Below, piece after piece: positions 10,806-23,000 of a stretch of DNA of 64,000 bases (position 1 is its first letter; each line of letters starts with the position of its first letter). Origin of the DNA: Picochlorum sp. 'celeri' (Eukaryota; Chlorophyta; Trebouxiophyceae). The notes beneath the pieces were generated by a model that saw only the letters and a list, made by a program, of their open reading frames with translations, was not told the origin of the DNA and searched no databases. A program made the translations under genes and the position numbers. Where the stretch lies: contig JAACMV010000023.1 of NCBI GenBank assembly GCA_010909725.1, forward strand, positions 1,227,371 to 1,291,370, in the 5' to 3' direction.

Positions 10806-12008
10806 TCAGAATGGATCTCTGTCCATCTCTATTAGAGACGAAATTCTATTTTCATATGAATATGAAAGAAGATTTGTGATTAACCTTTCCACGCTTTCAT
10901 CTTTGAGTGTTCTTTTGAGATGATCCAGAGGAGTACTGCTCTGTGGAATTCCATCGTCTTTTAGAAAGAGAGGCAGATTGTATTTTGTTCTATAAGCATA
11001 AAATGCATCTTTTCCCAGAAGAATCATTACTTGATGCATTGTTGTCAGATCTGGTGAAAATGCATGTCCGTTACTCGAATTTTTATAGTCCATCAAGTGC
11101 ATCACATGCAATGCAAGGGTGAGAATTGGATCAAGACTCTTGACACGTGCACTACCATCTTTCCACATTTTGGACAGGACACTTTCTGTGTAATCCGGTA
11201 CGATCGGTTTCAATATTTCTGAACCGATGAATTTAACAGAATCTAGATCTATGATACATGTCTGTTGACTTTTTTGATCATACAAGATATTTGATGGCCC
11301 TAAGTCACGATGCCAAATGCCTCTATCTATCATACATACTAGCGTGCGCGCTATACCAAATGATATTTTTTTTACTATACTAATAGATTTGTAGCTGTCG
11401 GTTTTGGCAGCGAAGGCTTTGAGCGATTGGCCAGGGCACTGTTGCCAAATTGGGATATCTGTATTGCCATAGCAAACAACATCCTGTAATTGCATGACCC
11501 CTGGGCAGCCATTTAATACTATTCCGGCAAATAAAGATGTGAAATACCTTTTATGAGAAATAGAATCATGATAATTTACTTCTCCACTATTTCTTGACAG
11601 AGATTCCTGCAGGCTCGAGATGGCCATAGTTTTTGGCCTCTTGCAACCCAATCCATGTCGAATCTTGATAATCCCACTAGAGTTATTATCCTTACGCTTT
11701 ACAAGCGCAGTCCAAGCCTCGCATCCTGAAGATAAAAATTTAGTCAACGAGTAACGAGAATTGAATTGTGGGCTTGAGCTATTGCAGGAGTCACGCTGGT
11801 ACATTCCAAGAAGATTTTTCAACTCTCTGATCGCCTTACTTTTTGTCAAATCTTCTGCTTCATTGGCAATATCCGCGTTTTTCTGCAGTATCCTGTTATA
11901 CGATTCGTTTAATTTTGCAAAAATTATAAACATAGTAATGATAGAAGCTGCAGTTGTGACCACTCGATGCAATAAAATATCCCGGCCCCTCAGCTTGGAT
12001 AGACGCAT
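10806..12008 (-). CDS. Type II membrane protein-kinase-like enzyme (POMK-like)
   Basis: The 400-residue protein has a short basic N-terminus and one membrane helix (about 16-33, VVTTAASIITMFIIFAKL), predicting a lumen-facing type II protein. The lumenal part carries a kinase fold: a candidate beta-3 lysine in 'SGIIKIRHG' (K115), a catalytic loop 'HRDLGPSN' (233-240) with Asp and Asn in place, and 'IIDLDSVKF' (252-260), where DLD replaces the usual DFG. Secretory-pathway kinases of this shape, for example POMK (protein O-mannose kinase), phosphorylate sugars on glycoproteins. The location beside a nucleotide-sugar-type transporter and among glycosyltransferases supports a glycan-kinase role. 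Specific orthology to POMK is not established, and a lumenal protein kinase remains possible. Intronless as read. Confidence 0.65.
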   Translation of the reverse strand: MRLSKLRGRDILLHRVVTTAASIITMFIIFAKLNESYNRILQKNADIANEAEDLTKSKAIRELKNLLGMYQRDSCNSSSPQFNSRYSLTKFLSSGCEAWTALVKRKDNNSSGIIKIRHGLGCKRPKTMAISSLQESLSRNSGEVNYHDSISHKRYFTSLFAGIVLNGCPGVMQLQDVVCYGNTDIPIWQQCPGQSLKAFAAKTDSYKSISIVKKISFGIARTLVCMIDRGIWHRDLGPSNILYDQKSQQTCIIDLDSVKFIGSEILKPIVPDYTESVLSKMWKDGSARVKSLDPILTLALHVMHLMDYKNSSNGHAFSPDLTTMHQVMILLGKDAFYAYRTKYNLPLFLKDDGIPQSSTPLDHLKRTLKDESVERLITNLLSYSYENRISSLIEMDRDPF

Positions 12009-12558
12009 CTTTGTCTGGAAATAATTTGATTCCAGGTATTTTACTCTTTTCTGGATTTTTTTTGTAAATCACATACGTCATACTCTATTTACATTCTCCA
12101 ATCTTACATGCACGGCAGTGGTACGATGTGAGAAATCAGCAATCCTCTACAGGAATGGAGGGGTCCTACTCTGGGCGTTGGTGGACGGGTTGGTCTCATT
12201 AGAGATGGGGATGGTGATGATGGGACGTGTTTGATGTTGACAACTGGATTGACGATAAACGAATCCTTAGAGCATGTGTATCATATTTTTCGCTTGTGTA
12301 ATTATTCCCAAATGAATATGTATCGTTGACACGGATATTATTTGGCATTGAAGTAGTCTGCATTAATGGATTTGTGGAAGTCGTCTACTTTATTTCATGG
12401 TTGCAGACTGCCCAGGGAGATATGTCTATGAGTCCGCTCCCAAAAGACTAATGGGGCTCTGAATGGGAACCGTCTGGTTGGCAGCAGCACAGTGACCATT
12501 TGTGGACTAGAGTAAAAAATGGCGTCCTATCACTGGAAATGTTTGTTGACGATCATCT
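12009..12558. other. Intergenic with LINE family 3 scrap
   Basis: No gene recognised. About 12239-12330 contains the 'tcatatttttcgcttgtgta' stretch that ends the 3' UTR of LINE family 3 (compare 45655-45690 and 54715-54745), so it is probably a very short 5'-truncated copy. Confidence 0.45.
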
Positions 12559-12645
12559 TATTGTATGTATGTATGATTTTGCATCAATGCCCCCTGACTA
12601 GGTCGCCTCTTGATCAAGCAGGATACCTGTGGCGGGGTACCCATG
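12559..12645 (-). mobile_element. 3' end of LINE family 2, truncated copy
   Basis: Begins with a (TGTA)n tract and continues attttgcatcaatgccccct to ggcggggtaccc. On the minus strand this is the 3' terminus of LINE family 2 with its (ACAT)n-like tail (compare 29304-29390). It is directly followed by repeat R3. Confidence 0.65.
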
Positions 12646-12735
12646 TGATGGACCCCCTCAGATCTCCCATGGGTCCATCCTAGAGATGTAGAGCATCTCC
12701 TGTCATCTGAACGTATCCTTGAAGATCACCATATA
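12646..12735 (+). repeat. 90-bp interspersed repeat (R3), copy 2
   Basis: Matches 6871-6960 with few differences. It abuts a LINE family 2 tail on its left side. Confidence 0.75.
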
Positions 12736-13395
12736 ATATTCCACTTAAATCTATATTATTAGGGCGGAAAAACTCGATTGTGGGTTTTCTATTAGCCCTG
12801 CCCAATAGGATTTTCTCAAATTTGGACCTGAATTTGTTAAGTGATAATTTGAGCCAAATCCACCCTAAATGGACTTTAACCAACCCTTTCGATGCATTCA
12901 AACATTCAACACGCCGGCAAATGTCATTAGGTACCCGGGAAAAGCCTCAATAATGATAGTATACGGCAAAGCCTGGATCTGCATCTCAGCTTCAGAACTC
13001 TCACAGAGACAACCCGAAGTGGGTCCATCTCCAAGGATTTTCCGAGCATTAAACGCATTTGACGCCTTTTTGAGATATTGTATCGACGAATTGAGTTTGG
13101 GGCGAAGGAAACAGCAGAAATCACAATGAATGCAAAGGGCATGGTCACAGGATGCTTGAATTTTGCACTGTGTCGACATCTCTCTCGTATCTGGCGTGAA
13201 ATCGAATGCCAAATGCACATGTTATATATCTTGGGGTATCATGAGGATAATTAGGGATGATGCACCTCACAAATTCGCCAGGGCTTTGGAGCGCAAGGCT
13301 CGTACAGAGGACATGCCATGGACAGTTGATCCAGGCAAGATTCCTCCAAACAGGATCAGCCAAGCGACCATGTTTATTATGGTTGTGCAATAGGA
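12736..13395. other. Repeat debris, no gene recognised
   Basis: About 12760-12840 resembles 30330-30420 (the gggcgg...tcgattgtgg...ttctatta stretch upstream of the LINE at 30.4 kb). The rest (12880-13395) has short open frames on both strands with no recognised domain. Confidence 0.4.
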
Positions 13396-13613
13396 TATTA
13401 ATTAGTGTGGGTTACAGCACCAGCCTGGGAGTTCCCGGTCGACGGAGGAATTCGTCCGTCGGAGGCCCCACTCCAGACATCATTGGCGAAGAGGAAAAAA
13501 AATAAGAAAACAGAGAAAACAAATGCAGTGGCAAATAAATTTAGGCTATTGATTTAACTCGAGATACGACTCCAACTTTAATCAACCCACTGAGACCAGT
13601 GTCATGGAGTGAA
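13396..13613 (-). mobile_element. 3' end of LINE family 1, inverted truncated copy
   Basis: Reads attaattagtgtgggttaca at the left and matches the reverse complement of 32810-33012 to about 13613. Only the last 215 bp of the element are present, a severe 5' truncation. Confidence 0.75.
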
Positions 13614-14057
13614 TCATGGCGAGCTGCATATGCCGCGATGCATCGAGGAGCGACCACTTACAGAAAGGATGGTAGTCCCCTTGATTTTGGGTCGCTGATT
13701 TTGTCGCGCACAGGGCGTTATATATTCTCGCTCGCATATATTATTGATCAGTGTTACAAATAGAGCATCTCGTGAGATTTTGACGCCAAATGGTTCGCGC
13801 AATCGGGAGTTCGCCTCTCGGAGGGATGTGCAGATGCGCTTCAAACTGAGCGTCTAAACACTGTGCTCTCGCCGGAACAACGCCGTTCCCAGGACACAGA
13901 ATCAACTTTTAAGTATAAATGTAACTTTTTAGAGCGGCGGGGATGTATGAAACGGTCGCAGGACGGAGGATCGAGTCTTGATCATTTGGGTCTCTTTAAG
14001 TGCCTGAAGCGGATTTACCCCAAATTTTCGCAGCCGGGTTGTACTTAATATATCTAA
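13614..14057. other. Intergenic, no gene recognised
   Basis: No domain-bearing frame on either strand. The last bases (acttaatatatctaa, 14043-14057) resemble part of the repeat at 29270-29290 and 50060-50080, the likely target of the Helitron insertion. Confidence 0.45.
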
Positions 14058-14058
14058 C

Positions 14059-14118
14059 TAGTCCCGAGGTCTCCTTATATTTCCCTTTCGGGGCGGGCGC
14101 TCGACCGGACCGGTCGAT
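14059..14118 (-). other. Helitron 3' terminal region with hairpin
   Basis: Contains a 7-bp-arm palindrome (cgaccgg/ccggtcg), the inner inverted motif ATATAAGGAG and terminal CTAG. The 41105-42041 element has a different hairpin sequence (ggccggt...accggcc) in the same position but the same last 22 bases, so the terminal block is under stronger constraint than the stem sequence. Confidence 0.7.
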
Positions 14119-14257
14119 TTAGGATTGATTGATTGATTGATCAGTGATATTGACAGACTTAGAGTGGTGTAAGATGGTTACATTTACAATCGACACAGTT
14201 TGCCGTCCGGCAGGCATGAGGTGGAACGGTGATCAGGGTCTTTCGTGACGGAGGGAG

Positions 14258-17200
14258 TCATGCTTGATTGTGTCCGTCAGAGAGCAGGTGTTTCACGATG
14301 GTGAGCTGCCGTGGAGTCGGGAGAGCAGTGAGCTTGAGACCTTCCCGGGATGTTTTCCTGGACAGCACCACGTACCCCATGCCCGGAGCGAACAGGTCTC
14401 TAAAATCCATCAAGGTGGGCCCCGTAATGGAGGCACCTTGGCACCTGTGAATGGTCATTGCCTTGGCAAGCATCAATGGAAAGGTCTTTCGGACAAATTG
14501 GTGCCCATCGAATTTGATCTCCTCCTGCTTCCTGGTGATGCCCACCGGAACATCATGTCCGTGAAACAGCACATGTATGGTCTGAATGGACGGAGAATCG
14601 CGCTTTCTGGTGATGGATGTGACGATGCCACGATCGCCATTGAAGACGGGATTGGCAAGACTGCCAAAATTCTGGGTGCACACCACCGAGCAGCCTATTG
14701 CGATTTTCTGGAGGGAATGAAACTTTTCCGAAAAGCACCATTCCTTCTTCTGTCTCGCCGCTTTGCCATTCACTCGGGCAATGTCTTCATAGTTGGATAC
14801 CATGTCCACCGGAATAATGTCGTACCGTGGGAACTGTGCGTGCAGCGCAGCGGTGTTGAAATAGGCAACCTTTTTCAAATGAGCATGCAGCGAGATGGCC
14901 CCAGGCTGGGACATGAACTCGATCCACGTTTCGTTGCATGCCGTGTCATACTCGTCCTGACCGACGGTGCCGTCTCGATCGGGGCGTAAGACGCAGTGTC
15001 CCAGAACGCGTTCTATGTCTGCCTGTGTGGGCGGCGCATGGAGCATGTTCTGCAGGAATTCAGCAAACTCCGGATCCTGTCGCTGCCGCTCCGATATTTG
15101 CAGCGTATGCTGTGTGGCGAACTGAAAGTAATGACACCTTTCCGTCAAGCAACTCGTGCAAACACTTGCTGCCAGATCCTGGATGCTACTGGACTGGTCG
15201 TCTGACTCGTGGTGGTGGTCATCCTCTGCACTCGACGATCGAACAGACTTGCAATGACAGATGGGGGGCAGCTGATTGGGGTCTCCCACCAAAATGACTG
15301 CCTTGGTCGTAAAGACATCTTCGACACGGCTCGCATGGGGATCCACAGAGGCATATTTGGCCAGCGCAGTTTGCAATAAGTTGCCTGTGAGCATAAAAGC
15401 CTCATCAATAATGAGGACTTTGGAGCTTTGACAAATGGCATACTGCTTACTCTCCGTCCTGATAGTGCTGTGCAAAATACTCCTTTTGTACCCAGGTCCA
15501 ATCGACAAGGCGCTGTGCAGGGTGGATCCATCTGGTAAGTTGCGTGCTGCCGCGCCAGTAGATGCGGTGACAAGGACACGTTGCTTCAATTCCTGGGTGC
15601 AGTGTTGGATGATCTTGTTGATCAGAAAGGTCTTTCCTGTTCCAGGGCCACCATTGATGACGTGCAATCCCGTAAAGTTCGATCGACACAGAGCATCGAA
15701 GACGTTTTGCTGATCCTCGTTCAATGGGACCGGGCACTGCAGGGCGAGGTGGCTCTCAGGGAATTGATCGGTCTGAAAGGCAGCGGTTCGGTCGTCCCTG
15801 TCTCTGACGTTCGCGCCAGTCTTGTAATACTCTCTCAATTTAGCAACATCCGTGAGAATACAGTACTTGGTAACGTTGTAGTCCCTGTAGTACTGCTGCA
15901 AATGTTTAGTCAACTTGAGCGACACATCACGCTCCAAATCTTCATCTGAATCTACCATGCCCAAGGCTTGGCACTTTTTGAAATACGAGCCTTCCGTCAG
16001 CAGCGTGCCCTCCATCCTAAAGGATACGGTCGATAACAGCAGATTGTAGAAAAACCCTTCTGGTAATGATGTGGGCGGATGGTTGGTGAAATGCACAATC
16101 TGCGGGTATTTGTGTCTGTACACAAATCTATTCTTTTTGTCCTGGCCGATTTACAGGTCTTCACCTTGCAATCGCTTTTTGAGCACCCTGTATGTCCTGA
16201 AATACTCGAGGTAGGTGATGTGCTCCATCTCTGGTAGGTCGGGCCTGTTTTCGTAGTAGTCCATGTGTGGCGTGATGACACCATTGCTGCAACTGAGCAT
16301 CGTCCGGCGAATCTCTTGTGGTTCTGTCCGGATGTACAGGAAAGGGCATTTGATCCAATGCCCATCATGTTTCATCCGCATGTCGGCTACAGGGATTCCC
16401 AGACATTGGAGGGAGGCCTCCACGTGGCTGACGGGCTGGCTCTGTGTGGCAGCATTGACCACTTTGACGACTGCAGGGTCGATGCGCGCCATGTTCAGTT
16501 GCCTCTCAACATCGACATTGACCTCCAGCTTCCCAGTGGGTTCCGATTTCATCGTGTATTTGCAGACGTAGAAGGACGGTTCCGAATGGGTGACTCTCTT
16601 GAGGTTCATGTGGCCATTCCAGGCCATCAGTAGCTGCACGTATAGAGTAATGAAAATCAGTCAGGGAGCAGTAGACACATCACACAGAAAAGATCTCGAA
16701 TTGAAACGTACGAGTGGGTCGTATTCGACGACATTTCTGCTTTCGTAATTGGGGCAATAGTAGTCGTACGAGTTGTTGAGCTGGTCCAGTTCAATGCCGC
16801 CCAGATGGATGCCATGGGGAAAGTGGAGTTTACACCCTCCCCGACAGAGGCATTTACCGTTGCAGTTGTGTATTTGTTTTCGACTGATAATATGATGCAG
16901 TCTATACTTTCCAGGATTGGTGGCGGCATCAGGACGCTGCAGGGTTCCATCAGGCCCCTCGTCCAGCAGAATGTCTCTCTGAATCTGGTTGCTGTACCGG
17001 GCCACGGATTCTGGTGTGGACCACAACAGGATGTGCGCGTGCACCGCCTGTCTTCCTTGCATTTCGTATCGGCACGTATACTTGGTAATCTCTCCCAGTC
17101 GTTTCATTCCCCCTAGAATGAAATAATTCATGAAATTGGTGACTCGGTGATGGAAGAGGACAGCAGCCTCTGCTTGGCAGTTGTTCATTTTTAGTCTGTA

Positions 17201-19555
17201 CGCCCCACGGTCTTCGCGCAAGTTATTGAGCTCCGCCAGTATATCATCCATCTGTTTGTGTTCGTCCCATTTCAGTTCGGTAATGTTGTCCACCGTCAGA
17301 GTCAGGAAATAATCTGGCATGCCAGATTCCTTGGTCAGAGCATTGATCTGATTAACTTTGATGCGCCACCACTGAGGAGAGAAATCAATAGTTCCTGGCA
17401 CTTTGTATTTAATCAAGTGGCGTATACACTTTTCTTCACTCTCGTTGGGATGCGTAATCCTCCTCCTTTTATATGCGTCTGTCAAGGTAAATTTTCTTTG
17501 TGAGGTTGTGTACTGCATCACAATCAATATTTGGTACATCATCAGAATGTACTCCTGTACCAGGGTAAATGGAGAGAATAAGCACGACAGCCTATTCTTT
17601 AGATACTGACCGAATTCTCCTACAAACGACTGCCTGCCTGGTGGAGGAATGAAATGGCCTGTGCCTTGAGGAAACAGATATGGAAAAATTGTGTTCTCTG
17701 CCGTCATGGGAACATCGCTGTTCGGCAGATGCAGCAGCTCCAACTCCTCTGGCACGTCCTGGGCAGTATCAGTAGAATCATCTGAGGATGGACCAGGCTC
17801 GTCAACACTATGGGCTGTAGGATACTCCCCGCTCTCGCTTGTAGTGTGCTGCCTTCGGATACTGGCAACGCCACTGGGATAGCAGGCAAGCTGTTCGGGT
17901 TCGCACAGACTGGAATTCCTATCTACATGTCTTGGGTACACTTTTCCGACATTCATCGCCGTTGACCCATACAATGCATTCCTGTACACAGGGTCGTTAG
18001 CAATGATGATCATATCCTGTTCATGGGCCAGCACAACAAACATGGTTTGGTGACTTGCGAGTAAGGCTGACGACATGCAACAGTAAAACATACCTGGTCT
18101 GTACCGGCACCATCCGCGTGTCCATCAGCCGTGGTTTGAGAGTCAGAAGGACCTGGGTCATCATGTGATGGAGAGTCACCATCCTGCATGAAGAAATACT
18201 GTGTCAGTTCACTATTGTAAGACACACATGCACAAAACTGTACGTACCACTTGATCGCTACGTTCCGTCTCTTCTACAGGCCTTTGGTATATCGCAGGAT
18301 TACGATTGCGAGCAACTTCCAGGATCGACTCCACTATCCCGGGTGCCAGATATCTATTCAACAGCAGATCAGGCACTTCCGCCATAAGTCTCAGCTTGCG
18401 ATACACAGGATTGGTCACCAGATTTGTAAATAGGACTGATTGAGCCCCAGGATGGATCAAAAGTCTGCCATGTTCCCCAACAATCAGGTTATCGACGCCA
18501 ACCTCAGCAAAATCTTCATCCTCATACCGCGTGCCAGCCTCTCTGACAAGGGGTGCCAGGAACATGTTGAACGCCTTGGCCATCCCAGTACTTCCGGAGC
18601 TGTACTCGGTGAACTCGTAGCCAACGTCCACGCACTGCAACAGCTGCCGTTCTCGAGGGTGGCACCCAAGCAGGACACCTGCATACTGTTTATTCTCCAT
18701 GACGTCAAAGTTCACCTCCCAGTCCGTCGTCCTTTTGTTATGAGTCCGATTCTTTGTCACATTATGGCATGTCTTGCATTGTTTCCAACATATTTGGCCC
18801 CGTCCATTTCGAAATGTGTACTTTCCTGGCAGAGTGGGGTTGTTCCGTTGAGCACGGCACTTTCCACCCTCGACATCGGCCCGGTGCTCTTGGACATTTA
18901 CAAACGTTGGATTCAGCGATCCACCCAGCTCGCATGCCCCGCACAGGCAGCACCGTGCCATTTCCGTAAAGGTTTTGGAGCACAGGTCATCCCATTCTTT
19001 TGTCGCCTCCAACAGCAAATCATAGTACTCTCTGCCTCTTTCTCGCCCACGTGCTTCTATTTCAAATATTTGATTGCTCAATCGTGCTATTTCTGGATTA
19101 CAATAGCCCACCGCAGGCGATCCAGAGTCATCGTCGTTGTCTGACAAATTGTCCACCTCCTCGTCTTCAAGATGGTAGTCTGCATCGTCCGCATCTCTTG
19201 GGCGACGACGTGGTCTTCTCCTCGATCGAGAAGAAGTAGAACGTATATTGGCGTGTCCATGACTGTCATCTGACGTTTGCATGGCCTCGTGCTCTTCGAA
19301 GCTCGAGTCAAAAGGGTCATCCACACCAGTGTCATCGTCGAAGAGCAAGAAGTCTCCATTCTGCAGGTGTGTCTTCCTGGTGGCACGCCTTCTGGACCTT
19401 TGAGAACGAACAGGCGTACCTTGGGTTTCAGTGCTTCTTCTTGCTCTTGAAGACGCTGCACGCCTTCGTATTTGGGTGTCAGTAACTCTGTTGATGGTAA
19501 AGTCCTCGTCCACCACTTGGTTTGATGGACGCATGGTTATTATCAAAAGTTTCAA
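14258..19555 (-). CDS. Helitron Rep-helicase (RepHel), five exons
   Basis: Five exons read without a stop: 19555-18248, 18183-18094, 18016-16712, 16633-16155 and 16115-14258, giving 1,679 aa. Introns are 64, 77, 78 and 39 nt, all GT-AG, and phases match. Exon 1 has an acidic/Arg-rich N-terminus and a Cys/His cluster (CCLCGAC...CWKQCKTCH). Exon 3 holds the Helitron-like domain with the HUH motif 'QAVHAHILLW'. Exon 4 has the Rep tyrosines 'FYVCKYTMK'. Exon 5 is a Pif1-type superfamily 1 helicase: Walker A 'GGPGTGKT', Walker B 'LIIDEAFML', 'LVGDPNQLPPI', and motif VI-like 'TIHRCQGAS'. The protein nicks and joins ssDNA through tyrosines and unwinds during rolling-circle transposition. Every catalytic motif I can check is intact, so the copy may be active or recently so. 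An internal start (MRPSNQ at 19534) is also possible. Confidence 0.9.
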
Positions 19556-20020
19556 TCTTTTTACATGATTATTCCAAGTATCACATATTGATAGCAGTCA
19601 ACATGGTCTTTATGGATGAAATGCCTGGTCAACTGGCCGCATCGTAGCACGTTGACTCTTCCTGTCACCAGGTGACGCTCAGTCAACCCTTCAGTCCACG
19701 TCCGACTATCGCGAACACTAGTCGCAATATCTTCCTCGTCGTTGAGCCTTTGCGACCGAGGTTTGTTTTCCGGTTTTTTGTTTTGTACAAACTTTTCACT
19801 CTGTACGCCACAAAGGCTGTGATCCTAGAAAGTTTACATCGAAATTCGTCCGAATCACCGCATTTCCACCTTCCGCCCGTCTCCAGGAGGCGAGTTTTGG
19901 ACCATTCGACGCAGAACAGGCTTCTTAGTCGATTTGGGCCCTCGGCGGGATTAATTAGGCAGGCACAGGCCCGGCAGGCGGCGAATTAGGCCACAGTTCT
20001 TATTCGGGATATAAGGAGCC

Positions 20021-23000
20021 CCATTACGATAGATCGTTGCTCGCCCCCTCCGGGGCTGCTCGATTTTTTAATTCTTTTTACACGATACTTTGCAATTCGA
20101 TTGATTCATTGCTTTTTCCCCAATGGTCGCCCCAGTGCCTGCAGTGGCACAACAAGGCAACCGTCTGTTGCCAGACGGCGAGTCCTCTCCATTCCACGTC
20201 TATTCACACCTGCACCACACACAATTGTCAGTTCTTACCTTAATTAATTGTTTGGCGACGTGATTGGAGGGACTCTATACCTGCAGGCACATATACAAGG
20301 GTGGTCGTTAGTGATGGATTGTCGTTGGTCACGCTGCGAGCGAGCCGCTCTGCTACGAATTTGGAACTTACATTAGTGTATATTGTTTATTTATTGATAC
20401 TGTATCATTCTGAGGCTGTATGGGTAGTGCTAAATATTTACTTGGAAAAAACTATACCCGTCGAACCCAACCGCCCGGCTCTCTTGTGCATCTCCAGGGT
20501 GCCATGATGTGGGTCAATTCTCTTTGTCTTGTGCATCCTCGAGAGGCCTCCGTCACCTGGATGTCACCTGTGATACATATTTTAGCGTATTCGTTGCCAC
20601 AATCCTGCGTTCGTCACCACGCTTTGCCCCTGGACGCCTGCTCTAAAACAGTTTCTTCACTTCCTTCTGGAGTTCTGCCACATGTTTCTTGAGGATATCC
20701 CTTTCTGCCTTGGCGTCATCCTCTACCTTATGTTTCTTAGAGAGCGGTCTCTTCAACCGACTGTTCTCCTCGTGTACATGTTTGACACTTTGACAGTGTC
20801 GAGTGCTTGCTTGTGTATTGGGTCAGACATGAGAGTTTTGGCCCTTCCATCAAATTCAAGATGTTCTTCTTTGACTTTGTGCAGATCGTCGATGATCAGC
20901 GAATTTATCTCATTTCCACAGTTCTTTCTGGTCGCTGTAAAGATGAAGGAATACTCGTCCGGAGGTTACAATGCAGGGAGCTTCTGCAACACCAGGTTCA
21001 TCTTCTGCAAGTGTAGTGGAGGACTCACTCTTCTCCCCGGAAGCTCCAGAACTCAGCCTGTCCTGGTGATTTGTGATGACACGAATAAGACGAATCCTGA
21101 GTAAGTAGTACCATGGGTGCTGATATTAGCTTATCTTGCCTCCGTCTGTGACGTGTCTCTTGCAGTTGATCCACCACAAGGTTCATTTCACTATGGAGTA
21201 GTTCGTCTGCTGCGAAAGACCAAAAATATTGCAGGCTTTAAACGGATGAAGTCCATAAATGATTTTGCGTTACAATAGTAGTGCTCCGTTCTGTAAAGAC
21301 ACGGATACAGATGAAGATGGAGGAGTTGGATGGAGTACAAACAGACTTTAGGCAGTTAGCAGTGGGAACCCTTGCAGCACTCTCACAACTTTGGGGTCCA
21401 CTAAACTATATCAGGAATCTATTCAATTAACAAAAATTATAGGATTCAGGACAGAAGTGGCCGAAAATAGAGTCGTTGTACACGTCTGAGTGGTTCAAAT
21501 GGCTGACAGAAGAGCAACTCAAAGCAGGGGACGGAATGAGCAGTCTACATATGGTCGATCGGCATTGGCGATGAATCTCAAGCATTTGGGAGCCCAATCC
21601 ATTGCTATACTCTAACACATACCACTTTGGTATGGTAGTGAAGCATTGGTGGGCTCGTCTCCTAAGATGCCAAAGCAACAGACAAGGTCCAGATGTGTGC
21701 TTGAGAGGGACTGCTACAGAGGTTGTACTTTCTCCTGGCAGCATGTCTCAAAGGTCGCGTAACGACAGACCAACAGATTTTTCGACAAAACAATTGTTGT
21801 ATCGAATGGAATGCCTGACGGATCAGCCCTGAACGAGTGGCAGGATCAGATGGGATTCACAACTCTGGACAAGTGTCTCTTGCTATGAGCATCCTCATGG
21901 GATGCCATCTCCTCTGTATAATTTGATTCCTTTGGATATCAAATAATAAATAGAAGAAATGTATTAATCGTTTGCGGCATGGGCACAGTAAGAAGAGGAC
22001 CAGCCGCCCCTATATGCATATGAGAACACCAGGGAGACTGTTCCCTACTCAGGAAAATTATATCATTCTGAACAACTCCTTCAATCGTCCGCCCATGGAG
22101 AACCGTGACAGTCAGGACTATACAAAAGTCAAAGAATTCATAAAACAACATTATCGGGCTTTCTAGGACAAAAGGTGACAGGTGTCGCTGTACAAACACT
22201 GAAGGTCAGGGGAGCTTGGACACATTTGAGGCAATTTGTGTTGCATCATATGACCCATCAGGAGGCCACCAGGCTGAACCCATCCGCGGCCCAGAACAAC
22301 TAGAGATAGATAAATAGGCTATATTTATCCAGGCTATTCCGGGAAGCGCAGGCATAGACGTTGCCCACGCGCAACATGCTCACAGCAAAGTGCCTCCTAC
22401 ATCGAAAGATGTCTTTTGCCAACTGCACCAATTATCAGACTTGCGTTGCTTCGAAAGGCCTAGATTTGTCCCTTGAGCTCCATAAACATTCCTATCGCGA
22501 CGTTACCAAAGTGATATCTCATTAAAGCGGCGTTAGAGAGAGCCAAGCAGTAGGTAAGGCCATCTGACCAGAGTGCCATACCACATGATGCATCAAACAA
22601 ACACTGGGTGGCTGAGGGCACCGTGTTCCACTTGCATACGCACGCAGCACGTTATCTTAAATACAAAACACGGACCCAAATGTAGTCACTTGCTTCGCGA
22701 CTAAAGATGCTGCAAAGGATAGACTGAGGGCATCTGCAGAGAGCCAGAGAACCTGAGTTTGATCAGGAAGAACCGCATCAAGTATAAGGCCAAAACCAAG
22801 ACATCCGCAAGGAACGCATTACTCTGTACGCTCATTTATCTGACAACTTGTCAAAGTGATGGAAATGGCCGCAATAGCAAATAGATTCTCGATGGCAGAA
22901 TGGCGAAAGAGGAGGTCTCACTCTGTCGTGCTGGTGGAGACGCAGTCTTTGGCTCTTCCAGTCGGGCCCGTGCATGGACATGTTCCCGTATGCAGTCCCT

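Larger units (their letters stand above)
14058..20020 (-). mobile_element. Autonomous Helitron, apparently intact
   Basis: The element is delimited by comparison with the deletion derivative at 41105-42041. The minus-strand 5' end is GGCTCCTTATATCCCGAAT (from about 20020). The 3' end is ATATAAGGAGACCTCGGGAC followed by TAG, finishing in CTAG at 14058 with T as the next host base. A palindrome (cgaccgg-a-ccggtcg, about 14101-14117) sits about 40 bp inside the 3' end. CTRR-type 3' termini, a hairpin and insertion next to T are Helitron hallmarks. The short inverted pair CTCCTTATAT/ATATAAGGAG at the two ends is more like the asymmetric inverted repeats reported for Helitron2/Helentron types. It encodes one gene, 14258-19555. 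Confidence 0.85.
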
